From: Lineus longissimus
Lineage: Eukaryota > Nemertea > Pilidiophora > Heteronemertea > Lineidae
NCBI RefSeq assembly: GCF_910592395.1
Contig: NC_088317.1
Span: forward strand, 5,704,001 to 5,768,000
Direction of reading: 5' to 3'
Length of the DNA: 64,000 nt
The notes beneath the pieces are model-generated. The model saw only the letters and a program-made list of their open reading frames with translations. It ran no database searches and was not told the origin of the DNA. Numbering within the stretch: the first letter of the stretch is position 1; each line of letters begins with the position of its first letter. Made by a program: the position numbers and the translations under genes. Positions 34,272 through 41,782 of this stretch are shown in pieces.

Positions 34272-34518
34272 ACGACGACGGACGACGGACACTGCGGTAT
34301 TGTATAGACTCCCCTACGGTGAGCCAAAAAGGTGCATTAGGCCTAGGCTTAGGCCCTACTTTTCGATTAAAAAACATTATGAACATACCGCAGAGGATTT
34401 GATTGTTATCATCGTCAGGCCTATGGCACATATTAAACAGATGGCTATATAAACAATCAGGAGCATAACCAAAACTTACCTTCATGCTGCTTCGTACTTC
34501 CATATTAATTGGATGCAT
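9490..34518 (-). CDS. SET domain / repeated acidic exon / tyrosine-recombinase-fold protein, 16 exons
   Basis: Assembled from splice sites. Exons on the minus strand: 34518-34480, 31398-31383, 30916-30751, 30349-30160, 29735-29702, 27856-27774, 26984-26871, 26432-26330, seven 90-nt repeats (24275-24186, 23755-23666, 23238-23149, 22707-22618, 22187-22098, 15910-15821, 15391-15302) and 12092-9490. Every junction keeps frame: 3978 nt, 1325 aa. Domains: KMT5A-like SET about 19-137; helical unknown region about 138-248; 7 x 30-residue acidic repeat 249-458; acidic stretch, two zinc fingers, recombinase fold with candidate R984, R1104, H1130 and Y1139; Myb/SANT-like about 1247-1310. A nuclear chromatin or DNA-binding role is likely. 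The SET NH pair reads ND (88-89), so methyltransferase activity is doubtful. The first two exons are the least certain. SET plus recombinase-fold genes occur widely in aquatic animals as I recall, so this may be a domesticated or mobile-derived gene. Confidence 0.75.
12093..13063. other. Intron DNA before the first Helitron-like element
   Basis: Intron between the last repeat exon and the last exon of the minus-strand gene. At about 12285-12335 the minus strand reads like a tRNA D-arm and anticodon region (GGTTAGAGCATTGTGCTTGC), possibly a SINE head remnant without a matching B box. Nothing else is recognised. Confidence 0.35.
13064..14172 (+). mobile_element. Helitron-like non-autonomous element, copy 1
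   Basis: Starts TGAAATGGCC and ends in a hairpin (CTCACCTC-TGCTAA-GAGGTGAG) followed by CTAA, which fits the hairpin plus CTRR 3' end of Helitrons. The 5' TG is not the usual TC. It contains three internal repeats about 300-315 bp apart, each with a TGACCT/TGACCTTGA/AGGTCA cluster, and an (ACG)n run near 14097-14130. It is nearly identical to 24306-25425. No protein is encoded. The flanks are A on the left and T on the right. Confidence 0.7.
14450..14715 (+). repeat. Internally deleted relative of the Helitron-like repeat
   Basis: Starts GAAATGTCCAGGGGACATTGTGCTCACC, similar to the element start at 13064, and ends in an ACGGACGACG run. The middle is different and short. Confidence 0.5.
15080..16235 (-). 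repeat. ~519-bp tandem array carrying the repeated exon (distal block)
   Basis: Two full units (starts near 15198 and 15717) plus a diverged partial unit before 15198. Each unit contains one 90-nt minus-strand exon (15391-15302, 15910-15821) with a tattttcag acceptor and a gtgagt donor, and about 430 bp of intron. Intron and exon are almost equally conserved, showing recent duplication or homogenisation. The array resumes at 21994 after the inserted transposon. Confidence 0.9.
16425..16432. promoter_or_regulatory. CRE-like TGACGTCA near the left transposon gene
   Basis: A palindromic TGACGTCA 51 bp before the ATG of the P2X7-C-domain gene. The same octamer lies near the other end of the transposon (21804-21811), upstream of the transposase, so both genes may be driven by the same CREB/ATF-type factor. 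Inference only. Confidence 0.4.
16483..17462 (+). CDS. P2X7 C-terminal-domain-like gene inside the transposon (frameshifted)
   Basis: Exon 1 16483-16757 encodes an acidic Ser/Asp/Glu-rich N-terminus. The intron 16758-17024 has donor gtatgt and acceptor ttcag. Exon 2 starts 17025 and continues in frame as a Cys-rich module: CKCGPNCQTMP, ECRCC, then ITEHPGFYSVCLDPWNLQNAW. These are hallmarks of the cytoplasmic C-terminal (ballast) domain of P2X7 receptors, which binds zinc. The remaining block (KYRHVAYRQLIRWCWG, RIVLPACAVACIR) lies in another frame after an in-frame TAA at 17266-17268, so one single-base deletion (or two extra bases) near 17263-17272 breaks the gene. AATAAA at 17518-17523. No channel domain is present. 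Its role in the transposon is unknown; DNA or protein binding is possible. Confidence 0.75.
17687..21737 (-). CDS. THAP-domain DDE transposase, Kolobok-like, 10 exons, 742 aa
   Basis: Exons (minus): 21737-21490, 20724-20459, 20348-20084, 19994-19704, 19484-19241, 19139-18962, 18852-18622, 18491-18320, 18136-17988, 17871-17687. All ten have GT-AG sites and matching phases, total 2229 nt, stop at 17687-17689. Residues 1-95 form a THAP zinc-dependent DNA-binding domain: C13, C18, C61, H64, W38 and the AVPT box at 90-93, the last supplied by exon 2. A basic/acidic linker follows. The RNase H-like core has GGDARCDSMGHSAKYGTY (candidate D406 or D410) and TDRHPQIAKW (D471), then WHIVK, SGDPDE and a TSGVENFHMLINQFAPK block. 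The length and motif order fit Kolobok transposases as I recall them. It is presumably able to cut at TTAA sites; nothing seen disables it. Nested in a host intron on the same strand. Confidence 0.88.
21804..21811. promoter_or_regulatory. CRE-like TGACGTCA near the transposase start
   Basis: A palindromic octamer 67 bp upstream of the transposase ATG (21737), mirroring the copy at 16425-16432. Confidence 0.4.
21994..24305 (-). repeat. ~520-bp tandem array carrying the repeated exon (proximal block)
   Basis: Five units (starts near 21994, 22514, 23045, 23562 and 24082; spacings 520, 531, 517, 520), each with one minus-strand 90-nt exon: 22187-22098, 22707-22618, 23238-23149, 23755-23666, 24275-24186. 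Coding differences are few (for example GISVDDLDIDGP, GISADDLDINGP, VDDRDIDGP). The 531-bp unit has a small CGCCGATATT insertion that is also seen in the partial unit at 25426-25592. 79-codon open frames spanning each exon plus intron are by-products. Confidence 0.9.
24306..25425 (+). mobile_element. Helitron-like non-autonomous element, copy 2
   Basis: Near-identical to 13064-14172. It interrupts an array unit: the flanks ...ataacaaa and acagtgaaatgg join to give exactly the uninterrupted sequence of other units, so insertion made no target duplication, as for Helitrons. The 3' end has a perfect 10-bp stem (25398-25407 with 25414-25423, loop TGCTAA) followed by AA, making CTAA. The 5' end is TG. 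No coding sequence. Confidence 0.75.
25426..25592 (-). repeat. Partial last unit of the tandem array
   Basis: Continuation of the array unit interrupted by the Helitron-like element, ending near 25592. This is the array boundary on the 5' side of the gene. Confidence 0.75.
25735..26100 (+). repeat. Degenerate fragment of the Helitron-like repeat
   Basis: Contains one TGACCTTGA...AGGTCA cluster and the 'tggcccc-ctggtggc' type block in diverged form. No ends are recognised. Confidence 0.5.
27303..27350. repeat. Short near-perfect hairpin
   Basis: TATCTCCACTGAAG pairs with CTTCAGTGGAGATA, with an inner GAGACT/AGTCTC stem. It lies in an intron of the SET gene. It could be a foldback remnant or a transcribed stem-loop. 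Confidence 0.7.
27930..28460. mobile_element. TIR element (~530 bp), non-autonomous
   Basis: The ends are imperfect inverted repeats: CTTTGCTAAAGCTAGC near 27933 and its inverse GCTAGCTTTAGCAAGG near 28445, with similarity extending about 40 bp inward (GCTCAGCATTA...). No transposase. The target duplication is unclear. Confidence 0.55.
28499..29452. mobile_element. TIR element of 954 bp, non-autonomous
   Basis: Starts CAGTTCGGCAAAAGTG and ends with the exact inverse, CACTTTTGCCGAACTG. Outer arms match over about 33 bp. A second inner inverted pair (AGTCAGCCGGCCACG near 28837, inverse near 29380, plus a TCTGACCAC pair) suggests two-tier TIRs or a nested element. No coding capacity. Confidence 0.7.
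30160..30916 (-). CDS. SET domain exons of the minus-strand gene
   Basis: Exon 30916-30751 (166 nt) encodes RGITATHDIKSGTF, the GELI...DEGDRR block and YLYFFSHRGKEC. Exon 30349-30160 (190 nt) encodes IDATSEVCLARLVND and the C-terminal CLYSTKEIQKGDEVAYDYGE motif. The intron splits the conserved C-IDAT position in phase 2. Closest to KMT5A/SETD8-like SET domains. The usual NH after RL(I/V) is ND here, while the C-terminal YDYG tyrosine is kept. This marks the likely N-terminal domain of the gene ending at 9490. Confidence 0.85.
31166..31288. repeat. Perfect 20-bp inverted repeat
   Basis: TCCATGCACTTGATTGGGGA at 31166-31185 is exactly inverted at 31269-31288, with a further imperfect inner pairing. 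It lies in an intron of the minus-strand gene. Probable foldback element. Confidence 0.75.
31383..31398 (-). other. Candidate 16-nt microexon
   Basis: Minus strand: acceptor ttaatacag, 16 nt ACGAGGGGAAGGCGAG, donor gtgaaa. It converts phase 0 (exon 34518-34480) to phase 1 (exon 30916) and supplies TRGRR-G, so the SET domain begins with the expected GRG-I. A weak call because the element is so short. Confidence 0.45.
32635..34330 (+). repeat. Diverged, expanded relative of the Helitron-like repeat
   Basis: Starts TGAAACGGCCAGGGGCCATTGTGCTCACC, like the copies at 13064 and 24306. The interior has at least four units with a ~302-bp period (clusters at 33007, 33312, 33613, 33915), then a long (ACG)n run (34200-34290) and a degenerate end hairpin near 34310-34326. 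No protein. It lies in intron 1 of the SET gene model. Confidence 0.7.
34480..34518 (-). other. Candidate first coding exon of the SET gene
   Basis: ATG at 34518 gives MHPINMEVRSSMK, then a strong donor gtaagt (34479-34474). Phase 0 fits the microexon. It could instead belong to an unrelated transcript. Confidence 0.45.
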
Positions 34519-34869
34519 GCATCGTGTTCGAGTGGGGGAGTCGCGGGGATCGTCTCATTATCTTGCCAGGTAAAAGCTAAATGGAGGGGGCCGTCTCAAA
34601 CAGTCAAGCGTGTTTTGATGCAAAAAACGAAGTGACTTCATCTGGTTATGGAGCTAGCTCATTGTAGCTCCACTCTAGGTCCATTGTCTATTATAGAGGG
34701 AATTCGCGATTTGGGAAGTCAGCTATATACTTCCATGGGCTATGGGCAATGGGTCTTTTTACTGGGTCTATAAACCTATACTTATAGGCTTAATAGTAGG
34801 CTATACAAAGTCTATAATTCGGGAAGGAAGAAGTGAAGATGTTTTTGTTTATTGCTGACTGACTTCACC

Positions 34870-36245
34870 AACCAACATTGTGGAGGCATGGGATGGTCAT
34901 AACCACCATTGTCGGCGAGAAGGAGACGACATAGGGACTGCCAATATGGCTTGATCGTATCAGACAAAGTCACAACCACCATTGTGGGTGATAGGAGGAG
35001 ACGATACAGGGACGGTCAAGACCTGATCGTATCAGGTATAGTCACAACCAACATTGTGGAGGCATGGGATGGTCATAACCACCATTGTCGGTGAGAAGGA
35101 GACGACATAGGGACTGTCAATAGGACCTAGGCATATAGTCACAACCACCATTGTCAGTGAGGAGGAGACGACACAGGGACTGTAAATATGACCTGATCGT
35201 ATCAGGTATAGTCACAACCAACATTGTGGAGGCATGGGATGGTCATAACCACCATTGTCGGTGAGAAGGAGACGACACAGGGACTGTCAACAGGACCTAG
35301 GCATAGTCACAACCAACATTGTCGGTGAGAAGGAGACGACGTAGGGACTGCCAATATGGCCTGATCGTATCAGACAAAGTCACAACCACCATTGTGGGTG
35401 ATCAGGAGGAGACAATACAGGGACGGTCAAGACCTGATCCGTATCAGGTATAGTCACAACCAACATTGTGGGTGAGGAGGAGACGACACAGGGCCTGGTC
35501 ACAACCAACTGTCAATAGGACCTAGGCATAGTCACAACCAACATTGTCGGTGAGAAGGAGACGACACAGGGACTGTCAACAGTACCTAGGCATAGTCACA
35601 ACCAACATTGTTGGTGAGGAGAAGACGACACAGGGACTGTCAATATGACCTGATCGTATCAGGTATAGTCACAACCAACATTGTGGAATCATGGGATGGT
35701 CATAACCACTAGTGTCGGTGAGAAGGAGACGACACAGGGACTGTCAATAGGACCTAGACATAGTCACAACCAACATTGTCGGTGAGAAGGAGACGACACA
35801 GGGACTGTCAATAGGACCTAGACATAGTCACAACCAACATTGTCGGCGAGAAGGAGACGACATAGGGACTGCCAATATGGCCTGATCGTATCAGACAAAG
35901 TCACAACCACCATTGTGGGTGATCAGGAGGAGACAATACAGGGACGGTCAAGACCTGGTCGTATCAGGTATAGTCACAACCAACATTGTGGGTGAGGAGG
36001 AGACGACACAGGGACTGTCAATAGGACCTAGACATAGTCACAACCAACATTGTCGGCGAGAAGGAGACGACATAGGGACTGCCAATATGGCCTGATCGTA
36101 TCAGACAAAGTCACAACCACCATTGTGGGTGATCAGGAGGAGACAATACAGGGACGGTCAAGACCTGATCGTATCAGGTATAGTCACAACCAACATAGTG
36201 GGTGAGGAGGAGACGACACAGGGCCTAATCACAACCAACATCGTT
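34870..36245 (+). repeat. Minisatellite, ~64-bp core with longer variants
   Basis: Tandem copies of AGTCACAACCAACATTGT...GAGAAGGAGACGACACAGGGACTGTCAATAGG, alternating with variants containing GACCTGATCGTATCAGGTAT and a GGCATGGGATGGTCATAACC insert. Copies are 85-100% alike. A short palindrome (CCTGATCGTATCAGG) recurs. Non-coding; open frames here are by-products. Confidence 0.85.
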
Positions 36246-37140
36246 GGATTTTAATACAAAGACGACTTCCTTGTTAGTGTACCACTCAAAACACTGACAA
36301 CTGAAAATGAAGACAGGATCGATCGAGGGTTAAAGCCAATGGCCGCGTGCATGTGCCCGGACCCAAACTAACAAGACGGGTACTAGGGCCTAGCCTCTAC
36401 ATCTAGGCCAACACTAGCACCCACAGCAACACTAATACATAAATTGCTGCTTTGGGGCACTATGTTGCCATTTTCGGCCAATATTTGCATGAAAAACAAA
36501 ATTTGTCGGGATCGCTGGGCGAGGGGGGGGGCATAGTGCTGAGCCCTGTCCCCTCTCACTAGCTGTGCCCCTGAAACCGGTATCTCGAAGGGTATTAAAA
36601 ATGCCCCCTATTTCTGGATGCCCCACAGGACAGGTTTCATTTTGTAGAAAATGTCCATTCCCAAAAGTGTATATAATTTGTGGGGCATTGAATACGTCCC
36701 GTAGTTTTAGATACTCCACAAGACAGGTTTCATTTGTAAAAAAATCACATATATTTTGTTTTCAATTGGTCCAAAGGTGGCAGCACTGTACGGTAATTTT
36801 GGACGATGCGTTTCTTGAAATCAAGCAAAACTACGAGAGTGAAAATTGTGGGGTATACCATAAAGCCTAATGGACAAAACTCTCCCCAATAAAAAGCTTT
36901 TACTAAAACCAGTATCTTTCTGCGGACAGAAATGAACAGGGTGTTTATCCATTCCCTTTTGATGCCCAAGAACTATCAAATATTGCCATTTTCATCGTTT
37001 GGTCGATGGTGAATTTCCGACTCACATTTTGTCTTATAGTGATGCTTTCGACTGAGTTGAACTAAAGAACACTTTCAAATATTGTTGAACCAAATCTTTG
37101 TCCACAGGAACTTTTGAAATTCTAATCTAGACGTTAGCAT
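36246..37140. other. Non-coding interval with dispersed repeats
   Basis: Contains fragments of a 'GGGGCAT / ATGCCCCAC...AGGTTTCAT' dispersed repeat (36450-36860), relatives of which occur near 9330 and 38925. No gene seen. Confidence 0.4.
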
Positions 37141-37150
37141 AATGGCGGAT

Positions 37151-37212
37151 ATAATGAAGTCGTATTTCAAGTCGGAAGCCAGCACTCCCCGGCTTGGAAT
37201 ACGACTTCATTA
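37151..37212. repeat. 21-bp near-perfect inverted repeat
   Basis: ATAATGAAGTCGTATT...AAG (37151-37171) pairs with its inverse (about 37193-37212) with one mismatch. The ~20-nt GC-rich spacer has its own AAGCC/GGCTT stem. Confidence 0.7.
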
Positions 37213-37242
37213 TTTGTGGCTGAGGCACACTTCCAATGAATA

Positions 37243-37445
37243 CAGTGGAACCCCGGTCGGCGACCACCTCAGTAACGCGACCACCCCGCGAACACGACCA
37301 AAATTCTCCGGTCCCGAATGGTTTTCTCTCTAATTCCCATTAACTGGCCCTCGCTAACACGACCACCCCGGTACCCAAACCGCGACCACCAGCTTGGTCG
37401 GTCCCAAACTGCAAATTAACCCCGCTAACGCGACCATGAGGCCTA
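37243..37445 (+). mobile_element. pogo/Tigger-like MITE fragment
   Basis: Begins CAGTGGAACCCCGG after TA, then repeats the 'aacgcgaccacc / cgaccaccccg' theme (CGCTAACACGACC, TTAACCCCGCTAACGCGACC). This is the recognisable end sequence of pogo-like elements in invertebrates as I recall. The right end is not defined. No transposase. Confidence 0.5.
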
Positions 37446-39190
37446 ATTGCCGTAATCAACCATGACCGCATCGTATCAATTGGCACCTTCTCGCAAATCC
37501 GTGTTGATAGTTAGCACCTCGAACACAATGACCATGGGAATCCATATGAAAATAAATGATGTGTGAGTGAGTTTGATCAAATGTAAGCGCAAATAAAATG
37601 AAGAATAAACTTTTTTTTCGACTCACGGTTTGTTTTCATCATTTAGTATTAAATGATGTCAAGAGGCATGCGCACGTAGTTTTTAGGACAAATAAATTAT
37701 GTTGATTAGTAAGAGTACCAATACTCAAAGTAAAGAATGCTAACTACGTCGTAATATTGATAAAATACGTTTTTAAAAAGATGATTTAATCAGTACCAGT
37801 TCAAATTGGCTGAAGTTAAAGCAGGAAGACATCAGGAAGAATTCTCAACATCTTCTCACATCACCTCTCTCAATGTTAGCGGGAATATTAGCTTGACATC
37901 AAGAAGGGCAGCTGCCGATGGTGTGAATAACATGCTTGCTCTAATTAGCATGCTCAAGTTTTAATGTAATGTTTGGTCTAATTAGCTCTCGTCAGTTTAT
38001 TTACTCATTTACATAAGTTGTAAATTAAACGCAAAACACTCAAGAAAATGATTTTTTATTCGTAATATACATGTAGTTTGCATAGTTTTTAACCAGGAAA
38101 TATGATCTATAGTATGAAGCCGTTTTCAAATTAGTTTGATTAAAGGTGTCTCGAAATGACCAGTTTAAATCAATCACAATGCTAAGTTGGAGTCTGAACT
38201 TCTCTAATATATTTTTTTCTCGCTGACTGCTGGAGCAACGGAGCTAAAAGGCGTGACACTTGGAAGGGATCTGCCCAATCAGGGCACGTACATAAATTGT
38301 GGGGCGCCGGGGGGGGGGGGGTGACAGAGCCTGGGTCTGGGGCCTCCCCCAGAAAAAAATCCCAGAATATGATAATTGAACCTCATTCCTAAACGACAAA
38401 ATCTGGGCATAGTTTATTTAATTCCAAATACGCACATTTTTAAGCCTGTCTGGAGGTTCTGGGCTACGTAAGGAGTCGTTCAAGTATTAAATACGCAGCT
38501 GGGGGGGGGGGGGGGGGGCGTACACGGGCAGGGGTTCTTTCCAGATGGGGGGTCTAAAATACCCCAAAAGTTTGCATAATATAATGCTTGAATGACCCCA
38601 TAACCTGCCTAATGCCATCCTCATGAGCGATGTTCGTTTGTTTAGTGACGCGATAAAGAGAAACCACTGTAAAAGTTGCCTGCAAGCGCTTAAAAATTTG
38701 ATAACATATTATATATCCCACAAATTTTTCAATCCCACTATCGATGATAAATATGTGGGGCAGTAATTATATGCCCCACAAAGACAAAAGTACACGTAGT
38801 GCCATCTAGACTGCAAGTTGGAACTAAAACGGGACAAGTGTGTATAAAACAGAGTTATTGGAGAGTGACACTACGGTGTCCCATGAGGCCAAAGGGGTCT
38901 GAAAAACGTTGAAAAAATTGTGGGGCATTATATATGGACCACCAGCGAGATATGCCCCACAGTAAAGGTTTCATACAGAAAAAGACCTCATAACTTGATA
39001 ATGTATTTATATATATATACGCATATATAATATATATGATATAGAATATATAGAATATTATATATGTTATATATAATATATAATATATGATACAATATAT
39101 ATAATATATAATATGTATATAATATATATATATATACTTTACCTACTTTAACACATTCATAATACGGGATCTTCGACTTATAACTTTTTT
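37446..39190. other. Non-coding interval with poly-G and AT tracts
   Basis: Mostly AT-rich unique DNA. Poly-G tracts at about 38311-38321 and 38502-38518. TA-rich microsatellite at 39000-39140. A 'TGGGGCAT...ATGCCCCAC' repeat at about 38920-38995. No coding or RNA gene recognised. Confidence 0.4.
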
Positions 39191-39224
39191 GTATTCTCTT
39201 TATACTATCTTCAACCATGGAGGT

Positions 39225-39400
39225 ACCTGCATGCTTCAACCTACAACCTGAGTCTTATAATTTTATTTTTCATTCTTCAACCTATAACCTGCGGTTTCTA
39301 CACTTATTTGTACTCTTTTACATTCTTCAACCTACAACCTGAGTCTTATAATTTTATTTTATATTCTTCAACCTACAGCGTGCTGTTTAAACTTAATAGG
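39225..39400 (+). repeat. Short tandem repeat, ATTCTTCAACCTACAACCTG type
   Basis: Three to four imperfect copies of a 50-75-bp unit with CTTCAACCTACAACCTGAGTC and TTATAATTTTATTTT. Confidence 0.6.
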
Positions 39401-39534
39401 CAATAGCATAGTAGGAGGAGCGTATTCCTAGTAATGTCGCAACGTACAACCTTCACTCATTACCTAGAAAACCGAATCACACCATACGAAATCGCGGAAG
39501 GACATCCGATCGGGGATTCTAAAGTTTTGCCTAA

Positions 39535-39860
39535 GATATAATTTTTCTAAAATCGAGAATAAGGTGTGTTTAAAATGAAGAAAATTATGAAGTTTCAGTC
39601 AAATTGCCTTACTTATGTGGTTTTGAGGCTCCTTTTAATCCGTTGTGGTGAAAAAGTGACTCGCGGGTAAAAAGCCGTCAACCCCCCCCTAACTTCAGAC
39701 TCCCCAAACCCTGAAATTATCATGCATAACGTACAACGAAAATGTCATGGTTTGACAGGCTAGGATAGGTCTATTTGGCTTTGAACGCGCTCCTCCCGGA
39801 TTACGTCTCGGAAAAAGTTATGAGTATGTAGAAAGTACTGTTTTAAAGGGAAAACGGCTT
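39535..39860 (+). repeat. Dispersed repeat family, copy at 39.5 kb
   Basis: Shares blocks with 43010-43230 and 53700-53970 (CCCAAACCCTGAAATTATCA, AAAAAGTTATGAG...GTAGA). Its first ~50 bp also match 533-580. Non-coding; family unknown. Confidence 0.6.
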
Positions 39861-39890
39861 AAAACTTTATTATTTTAGGTACGTGGCCTG

Positions 39891-39939
39891 TAGAGGAATC
39901 CCACTGACGTCGTCAGATGACGTCAGTGGGATTCCTCTA
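39891..39939. repeat. Perfect 21-bp hairpin at the edge of the duplicated segment
   Basis: TAGAGGAATCCCACTGACGTC (39891-39911) pairs with 39919-39939 across GTCAGAT. The right arm belongs to the exactly duplicated 1016-bp segment. The left arm is absent from the 4.7-kb copy. Confidence 0.85.
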
Positions 39940-39953
39940 TATCAAACACCCAG

Positions 39954-40303
39954 ATGGCAGACGAACCTGACTTGTCACTGCTAGAGGAAAGCATTGCACA
40001 AACTTCATGGCAGAGACCAAGGCTATCATTACGCATCGAACCATCTCATCAACAAAGCTCCGTTGAATCATTAAGGAAATATTTAGGATCTCGTATTAAA
40101 GGACCATTGGCATTATTATTGCAGTATGTTTGTTCTTCTTCTGGTTCATCAGTAAACTATTGTTCTGAACGTGTTTGATGCTTTTCCAATTTTGTTTCAG
40201 CTCTTATATAGTAGAAAAACGCGTTATTCGTTATTTTCAGTACGCGCGCGAAATACCTCTCCCGCCACGTGAGTGCATCGAGTTCAAGTCACCCCGCTAT
40301 TAA
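39954..40303 (+). CDS. Small hypothetical protein, copy B (two-exon model)
   Basis: Identical to the 4706-5055 model: exons 39954-40123 and 40201-40303, ~90 aa spliced or 74 aa unspliced. No domain recognised. Exact identity of coding and flanking DNA shows the duplication is recent and gives no evidence of coding constraint. Confidence 0.35.
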
Positions 40304-41639
40304 GACGCAATGTCATTTCCTTTTATCGTCGCAGTTGCGGGGTGGTCAAGCGCCATGAACGTGATGTCGGAAAAATCGATATCAGCACCAATGGGTAGAT
40401 CCTAGATCCAGGAAACGCCATACTAGTGCATCGTTCCACGTGAAAAGAGTCGATGCGTGGAGAACTTACTCGGGTCAAATCGGAGTCAACATCGGAAATG
40501 CGCGATAGGCCTCAGTCAGATTTTGAATTTTTCCTTTTTTGTGCAATTTGTTGGTGAAAAGTACTTATGTAGAATATGAGGTGACTGGGCAGCCGACAGC
40601 TTGGTAATATTGCCCTTAATGCAAGTATCAATTCGTATCTCGTACCCCCCTCCACAAGGGTCGAATAAATAATGCCAATGGTCCTTTAAAATTAGTAAAT
40701 TTATAGAAGGAAAGTAGAATATGTCGGGTTAGATATATGATACATATCCGCTACAGGCTTATAGTCCACCAACATCGATCAATAATATTGATTTTTTACC
40801 GAACTGAATTCATTTTAATAATATGATGTATAACACAGGCAAGTTTAAAGCAAATCTACAATGACATCCAAGCAAACATGCAAAATAAAGACAGAGGTCA
40901 CGCAGATGGCTGTGGGTTGGTTAATAAGTGTCCTCACGTTGTTCTCTTGTTAATCAGACACTAAGAATTCATTTAAAAAAATGTACCTGGCATTAGGGCC
41001 GGGGAGGGACCAAAGTTGTTATCTCTGTAGACGTGTACTAAAAACAACGCCGGTGTAACAGTAACAAATGCCCCCCTGGAAAAAGTGTCCGGCCCTATTG
41101 TATTCTGCAATATGGTTCTATAGAGACCCTGACCGTCAATAGCTCAGAGATTAAAGCGCATAATAGAATCCTTTGTTTCCCGGGCATTCTATCCTAGGAC
41201 ATTTTAAACTTCTACACCGGGACATACAAAACTATCTTGTTGAATGGCTGGCATTTATACGTCTCAACCGAGGGACTGAAAAGTACAACGAACAGACTAA
41301 AGTACAAAGTTATAAATAACCCAATTTACAAAGTACACAAAATAAGCAGAACAGCTATCGTCTTTACAGGCTTGACCAAGCCACAGAACCATCACGCAGT
41401 ACCACAAACACTTGTGCCTGCACCAGACCTTACAATACACTTATTAAGGTAGCAGGAAGGGGAGGGCGTTGGTGGTTTCTGAGTGTGAGGGGTATAGTGG
41501 TGTCTGTAGACTAGGCCGCGTGATGCCAGAAAATGCCTCGCTTTGACTGAAAAATGCCTCATTTTCGTGGGATGTTCTGTCCCCTGGGACACATGTTGTT
41601 GACATTCGCTGGTTATTTGACATTCAATTTACAATGAAA

Positions 41640-41782
41640 GCTCGGACAAATATTTGTCAGACAACTCCGAAACCGATTTCATTTCATGACACACACAGAT
41701 GGACCTACGTGTCAGGTCGCTATAAAAGGTTAGTCACGGAAACTACTGCTATTACACCTTCATCGAAACGACAAAACTAAAG
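41640..41782 (+). promoter_or_regulatory. TATA promoter and non-coding exon 1 of secreted peptide gene 2
   Basis: TATAAAAG at 41721-41728, preceded by ACGTGTCAGGTCGC and followed by an untranslated exon ending ACTAAAG at 41782, donor gtaagt (41783). Homologous to 890-1106 in promoter, exon and early intron (the CTTATGCAAGGG...TTTTGGCACGAA block is shared at about 41880-41930). Confidence 0.75.

Noticed and set aside
34043-34518. Arg- or Val-rich open frames over the (ACG)n run
   Set aside because: Translations of a microsatellite in the Helitron-like repeat; no gene support.
34870-36245. CRISPR-like array
   Set aside because: Repeats and 'spacers' are all copies of the same minisatellite with variants; unit structure and eukaryotic context do not fit CRISPR.
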